Under the pieces are notes generated by a model. It was not told where the DNA came from. It saw nothing but the letters and a program-made list of their open reading frames with translations, and did no database searches. A program made the translations under genes and the position numbers. 64,000 nucleotides of DNA from Aphelocoma coerulescens (taxonomy: Eukaryota; Chordata; Aves; Passeriformes; Corvidae). Below are positions 59,376-64,000 of this stretch, one piece after another (positions within the stretch are counted from its first letter, which is position 1; every line of letters starts with the position of its first letter). The stretch is from contig NC_091013.1 in the NCBI RefSeq assembly GCF_041296385.1, forward strand, positions 8,322,001 through 8,386,000. Direction: 5' to 3'.

Positions 59376-61457
59376 ACAATTAGTTAAATCCTCTTTGGTT
59401 AATTCATTATTAGTCCTCAGAAACTGCTAGTAATTTGATTAGCTCATAGAGAACTTGTCTTACTGATAGTTTTGAAAGATCCACCAAAAGATGTAATCCA
59501 AATATACTTGTCCACAGGCATGGAGAGGAGGGTCTTCCACAACACAGGCAATATATATTTTCGTTTTTCTCCGACACACAGAGAGCAAAGGGCCTGTTTC
59601 CAAGATGAGCAAGGGGCTTGGGTCAGAGGCAAGGATGTTTGCTACCTGTCTGAAGTGAACGGATAGGGCCAAACAACATTTCCTCCTGCTTGCTTTTTAT
59701 TCCCATGTGCCTTGCAGAAGCATCTCACTTTGCTCAAATGTCTGGGACAACTCCAAGATCTCACAACTGCTGAACAGAAATCTGCAACTTTTGGTTACCA
59801 ATGGCTGTCAGAAAATGAGACAAAACCATATGAACTTCCAAACATCCAAATTTCCTCTAGGTAATTAAATCAAGTAATTACTTCAACTGTTTCCTGAGGA
59901 ATCAGCAGTCCTTTTCTGTCAGGTGATTTGTGCATTTGACAGGAAAGCAAGGAGCAAGAAGGGCTGGAAGTGTGTTACTAGCCTTGGACTAGCACACACC
60001 CATCCCTCAGTCGCTTCCTACCATTCAGCAGGCATCCTGTGTTGTGAGGAGCTCAAAAGTGGACAGGGATTTCTCTGTGCACACAGAGCAAGCCTGGCAC
60101 TTGAGGGAAACACCAGATTGCTGCTGGGAATGCAAATAGTACCTAAATGGTTATGCAGCCAGGAAAGGTTCAGAGTGCGTGACTGTCCCGAACTGCAAAG
60201 GTGGGACCTGCTGGTGGAACAGCAGTCACACCAGCAATCTTTCCTGCTGGGAAGAGGGGCAGAAGCAGGGGCTCAGGGTGGGCTGCCCAGGAGGCACCAT
60301 GCTGCACTGGGTGCTGTCTGTACTGCACATGCCCTAGATCCACCCTGCCCTGCCTCTCCCCTTCCTTCCACTTCTACAAAAACATCAAGTTAGTACAAAT
60401 TCACAATGAGCAGATGAACAGAGTGGCTCACCCTCTGTACTCGTGCAAGGTTACTCTGCTGGTGGTGAGTGTGAGTTACTCAACCAGTGGACACCACCAA
60501 CATTCCACATGTCTGCAACAAGTGGCTCTCATTAAAACATGGCAAAAAAAAGAAAGGCTTAGTGGAAAATAATCCTCTAGTATCCCTTTTACAATACATG
60601 CCAGAAAATGTTGTCTACTTGACTGGTTTTCAAAGATGTTTCAGGCTGTGCTCAGCTGCCAGTCCAACCTTCTGAGCCACAGGTGACTGAGGTGAAAAAG
60701 ACAGAAACAGAAGAGACAGAGGCATTTCCATCTTTCTCCTGCTTACTCAGGACTTCTATTTATTTTTAAATAGATCTCTGAAAATAAAAACAGAAAAGAA
60801 AATAGTCCTTAAATCTGACTAAGCTATGCTGTAACTTAGAATGGTGATTTGGCCACAGTATCATTCCTTGTACCAATAAACTGTTCCCTCTCTTGCAAAT
60901 CTCAAGTGAGAAAGAAAGAATTGATGATGTGCTAGCACTTGAAACAATAACCTGAGTTGCACTTATTCAGCACAGTGTCTAATGCACAGATGCTGCATTG
61001 TTTTCTCTTTATTCTTCCCGTTCTTAGTGTTTTCTATTCTCCAATTGTTAATTTTCTTCCTTTTCTCCCAACTTGCCTTCTCAACCCTATCTCTGTCTTC
61101 CCAACCTGCTCCTTCAGGTGACCCCAGGGAAAGGGTCACTTTGGCCGTGCTGTGCTTGCAGCCCCACATGTTCAAAGATTTTAACTCACAATAAATGTAC
61201 CCAAACAACCACAACATTTGCTGTCAATCACCTGTGTTTTCTCAGAACTGCTGCACCTGGGACCGGGTTTGAGAAAGGCCAACTTAAAGAGTATGAAGCA
61301 AGTGCAGGACCAAGCCCATCCTTACCACCACTCCAGCCTTATTTGCACATTATCAACCAACCACTTGAAATGAAATGCAACTGCAAGCAGCCATACACCC
61401 CACTGGCTGGGGTGCTGGATGGTGTCACAACTGCCTCTGGCACAACATTACTGGTAC

Positions 61458-61613
61458 CTTCTGGTTTACTTTAGTGGCAGCCACGGTCATGTTGCGCAGA
61501 TCCTGAGTGTTACAGTCACTGGAGTTCATGCAACAGCTTGTAGGGATGCCGTGCTTGAAGAAGTAAGGGCTGGTGCTCCAGTTGGTGTAGCTCTGAATGC
61601 CACAGCAGCTCAG
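61458..61613 (-). CDS. TSPAN7: TSPAN7 exon: CCG motif and core of the large extracellular loop
   Basis: A 156-bp exon encodes 52 residues starting LSCCGIQSYTNWSTSPYF and ending VAATKVNQK. It carries the tetraspanin hallmark CCG, the second conserved motif (PTSCC) and a further cysteine, which supply the loop's disulfides. Three N-glycosylation sequons are visible (NWS, NSS, NMT). The order and length equal those of mammalian TSPAN7. The acceptor is preceded by CCTAG and the donor is GTACCAG, a weaker but usable site. Both junctions are in phase 0. Confidence 0.96.
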
Positions 61614-63392
61614 CTAGGAGGGATAAGAAGCAGGTTTAAAACACACAAACAAACAAAACAGAATTAAAACTAGTACAGAATCATCGTGGCCCACTTTATA
61701 AGCTTATAATCAAAATAAAGACAGGGCATCTCAAGTTTGGAAAAGCAGATATCACCTCTGCCCCATTAATTATGAAAGTACCAGGAACGTAATTTACAGA
61801 ATATGGGAGCAGATGACCTGCTAAAAAGAGGGTATTTTATGATCAGAACTATTATTTGTAACATTTGATAAAGGTTCAGCCACAAACCCATCTTTTTTAG
61901 TTGAGGGTCTGTTGGATTTTTTGTTTTCTTTACTTATTTATTTGATTAAAGATGACTCTGTAAATTCAAGACCTCAAAGCATTACACAGAATTACATGTA
62001 ACACATACAGATTCAAACTAGTACAAATCAATAAGGTGAAGCCTCTCTAACTCGCCAAAATAATTTCTAGGACAATTCACTGAGCTGTGAATAGAAAGAG
62101 ACCATATGTTCACAGGGTGTATCGAGGAATTCAGCTAGAAAACCCTAAATTGGGAAGGATGTTCTGATTTAGATTCTAAGCTAGAAGACAGAGACTCAAA
62201 AATATGGAGTATGTGCTGAATTTTCTGCATGGAAAGGGCTTATAAATGCAGTTCCTGTAAAAACAGAGCTATGAATGAAATGAACATTTTGCTACAACAG
62301 AAACACTGAAAAACTACTCAGATCTATTTAGATTGGTCAACTGCAAGAAAGCAGAAATTTAAAATACAGGTTAACATTATGCAAACAGACAATCTGACAG
62401 CAGAATGTACTCAGTGTAGAGTGCTGCAGTAATCTGCTGGCCAGGAGAAACCTGGTTAAAAGTACAGTTTCAACCATCCTGTAGGGTCCAACATAACAGC
62501 TGTAATTTCTAAAGGTCTAGAAGTCATCAATACAATTACACTGACATTTCAGCCATTCATCGAGTTACAATCATATGGAAAGCAAACTGGCTCACAGAAT
62601 GTATTGCAAGCTGAAGGAATAGCTTCATGCTATGGTACAGCTTCCAGTGGGAATTTAAATATGAATTTTATTGCTCTGTGCAGTAGTTGGTGGACTTGGT
62701 CTCTCGTGGATGGCATCCTCAGGTGGTTTGGCCGTGCTGTGGCATTTGCTGCTGCCCTGTGCCCTGCTGGAAGGCAAAGCAACCCCCCACTGCCCTGTTA
62801 CCACCCCCTGAGGGGCAGAAAGGCTCTTCCACCAAGCTCCTACTCCATCCCTCCAGAACAGCTTTCACTGCCAACCTCAGCAGCACTTTTTTCCACTCCA
62901 TTTTCCTCTGGGGATAATACATCCAGTTTTACTCTTAACTCACTAGGTCTCCCTTGCCAGCCTCCTACTGTACTGGTGAAGAGAACTGCTGCAGTTTTTA
63001 TCAGTGATACAGGATAAAAGATTATGAAACCCTGTCTCATCCAACTCAAATTTAAGACATTTCAAAATCTTATTGGCAAATTCGCTTAGGAACAAGGCGT
63101 GTTCTTTAGGAATAGAACTTCCCCCTAAACCTTATTCAAGATCTGGGACCAACAATGAGCCAGTGGGACAGGCCCTGCCTTTATCAGACAGCTTTTAGCT
63201 TTTATCAACTTAAGCATCTTGGGCAAGCAATTCAGCTGAAATACTTTTCCTTTAGACCAGTTTTGCCAGCTTCTAATTTTGCTTGCAAAATACAGCTTTC
63301 AGATTGAGCCATCCAAACTTTTTGTTCTGGGATCAAATCTGAATGTGTACTTTCTCTGTTGACTAATTTTTGGTATCCAGTTTGAGACTTAC
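61614..63392 (-). other. TSPAN7 intron (1.8 kb)
   Basis: Flanked by a GTAAGT donor and a CTAG acceptor. AT-rich on the left, with a more GC-rich patch at about 62.69-62.92 kb. Nothing in it was recognised. Confidence 0.85.
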
Positions 63393-63488
63393 ACTTTCCT
63401 GTACGTTATCCACTGCATGGCTCCGCTCATCGTTTTTGTTGTAATTCTGGATTGCTTCAGTGTATGTCCTAAGGAAAGTGTCCTTGAT
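63393..63488 (-). CDS. TSPAN7: TSPAN7 exon: first part of the large extracellular loop
   Basis: A 96-bp exon encodes 32 residues from IKDTFLRTYTEAIQNYN through NDERSHAVDNVQES, the helical first segment of the large loop of TSPAN7. The acceptor (CCTCACCCTCACAG) and donor (GTAAGT) are strong, and both ends are in phase 0. With the three downstream exons this gives 134 residues, equal to positions 116-249 of the 249-aa mammalian protein. The first three membrane segments are encoded beyond the right edge. Confidence 0.96.
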
Positions 63489-64000
63489 CTGTGAGGGTGA
63501 GGAAAAAAAACCAGCCCAGGTAAGCAACAAGAAGCACAGCATCTGAAGCACTTTTTGCAGGAAGCAAATGCATTTCCAAATTTCCTAACAAGACACGCAA
63601 ACTAGCCCTTCCGAGTTGTTTTTAAGGGTGTTGTCCGAGCTGGCAGAGCTCCCTTTTAACTGTCAGGAGTCATTCGTGCCATTTCTCCAGTGGGGTCTAC
63701 CAGATAACAGAGATAACCCCAGCCAATTCAAAAAAATCCCATAAAATTACTTAACCTATCAGAAAGATATCATTTTATGCTTTTCCCCCCAAACACTTTG
63801 TTCCAGCACTAAGTCTGAAGGAGTCTGTGTGCTTCTCCCTGCTCATGGATGCCAGGTTCAAGCCAAAGCTTGTGCAAACACCCTGGGGACACAAGCCAGT
63901 GGCACTACAGGAAGACATGAATCCCCTGACCAGGCATCCCCAGCACCAAAGGGATTTGGGTAAGGAACAAGAGGTCCTTCAGCTGGAAAAGGTCAGGCAC
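63489..64000 (-). other. TSPAN7 intron, truncated by the window edge
   Basis: Begins with the polypyrimidine acceptor of the 96-bp exon. I searched for the preceding exon (end of TM3, ending in a His-Glu pair in mammals) and did not find it before the edge. Confidence 0.8.

Larger units (their letters stand above)
57293..61457 (-). other. TSPAN7 intron (4.2 kb)
   Basis: Lies between the CCG-motif exon and the TM4 exon. It contains a short GAAA repeat (58080-58095) and a MIR-like SINE remnant near 59.25-59.37 kb. No additional exon was recognised. Open frames around 59.9-60.6 kb have no recognisable similarity. Confidence 0.85.
49145..64000 (-). other. TSPAN7: TSPAN7 gene, 3' portion (four exons, introns and 3' UTR); 5' part outside the window
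   Basis: The gene runs right to left and is cut by the right edge inside an intron. TSPAN7 (A15/TALLA-1/CD231) is a four-pass tetraspanin of the plasma membrane and endosomes, abundant in neurons. It organises integrin and glutamate-receptor trafficking complexes; in human, loss causes X-linked intellectual disability. The four exons here are all in phase 0, with intact reading frames and splice sites, so the gene looks functional. MID1IP1 follows about 33 kb downstream on the same strand, as in mammals. Confidence 0.92.

Noticed and set aside
1..64000. CRISPR arrays, bacterial operons, tRNA or rRNA genes
   Set aside because: No regularly spaced repeats, no operon-like packing of frames and no A/B-box or rRNA core sequence was seen; spliced genes and CR1 elements show vertebrate nuclear DNA.

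Overview
The window is vertebrate nuclear DNA, almost certainly from a bird. It is mostly non-coding. Its recognisable repeats are 5'-truncated CR1 LINE pieces with the usual avian CR1 3' tail, and solo LTRs resembling avian ERVL and ERVK-type elements. Two genes can be recognised, both on the minus strand: TSPAN7 (right end, partial) and MID1IP1 (around 15-16.6 kb). From memory, human Xp11.4 has the same pair in the same order and relative orientation, so this looks like a conserved block. A passerine or other neoavian bird is plausible from the LTR types, but I cannot fix the species.

Layout. Positions 1-14.3 kb are gene-free. They hold one CR1 tail near 0.7 kb, a 1.15-kb CR1 copy with a decayed reverse transcriptase at 10.5-11.6 kb, small simple repeats and a CpG-rich patch near 8 kb. 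MID1IP1 has a single coding exon at 15,527-16,021 (164 aa). A CpG island of about 2.5 kb spans 15.4-17.9 kb. It carries a minus-strand TATA box, a tandem pair of PBX/MEIS-PREP type decamers, four CCAAT boxes, an E-box, an RFX-type X-box and five 11-bp tandem repeats. The arrangement suggests a bidirectional promoter: MID1IP1 leftward and an unannotated transcript rightward, where human has MID1IP1-AS1. Positions 18-49 kb are intergenic. They hold a small CpG island at 28.1-28.7 kb with an unrecognised ORF, two abutting LTRs in opposite orientations at 35.1-36.1 kb, a solo LTR at 40.7-41.1 kb and several CR1 tails.

From about 49.15 kb to the right edge lies the 3' half of TSPAN7. Four coding exons (63,393-63,488; 61,458-61,613; 57,209-57,292; 50,608-50,676) encode 134 residues: most of the large extracellular loop, the fourth membrane segment and the C-terminus. 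A 3' UTR of about 1.3-1.45 kb follows. The upstream exons are outside the window.

The two genes have no obvious shared pathway. MID1IP1 is a Spot14-family regulator of acetyl-CoA carboxylase and microtubules; TSPAN7 is a neuronal tetraspanin. I found no novel multi-gene system. The most interesting material is the architecture of the MID1IP1 CpG island and the orphan CpG island near 28 kb.
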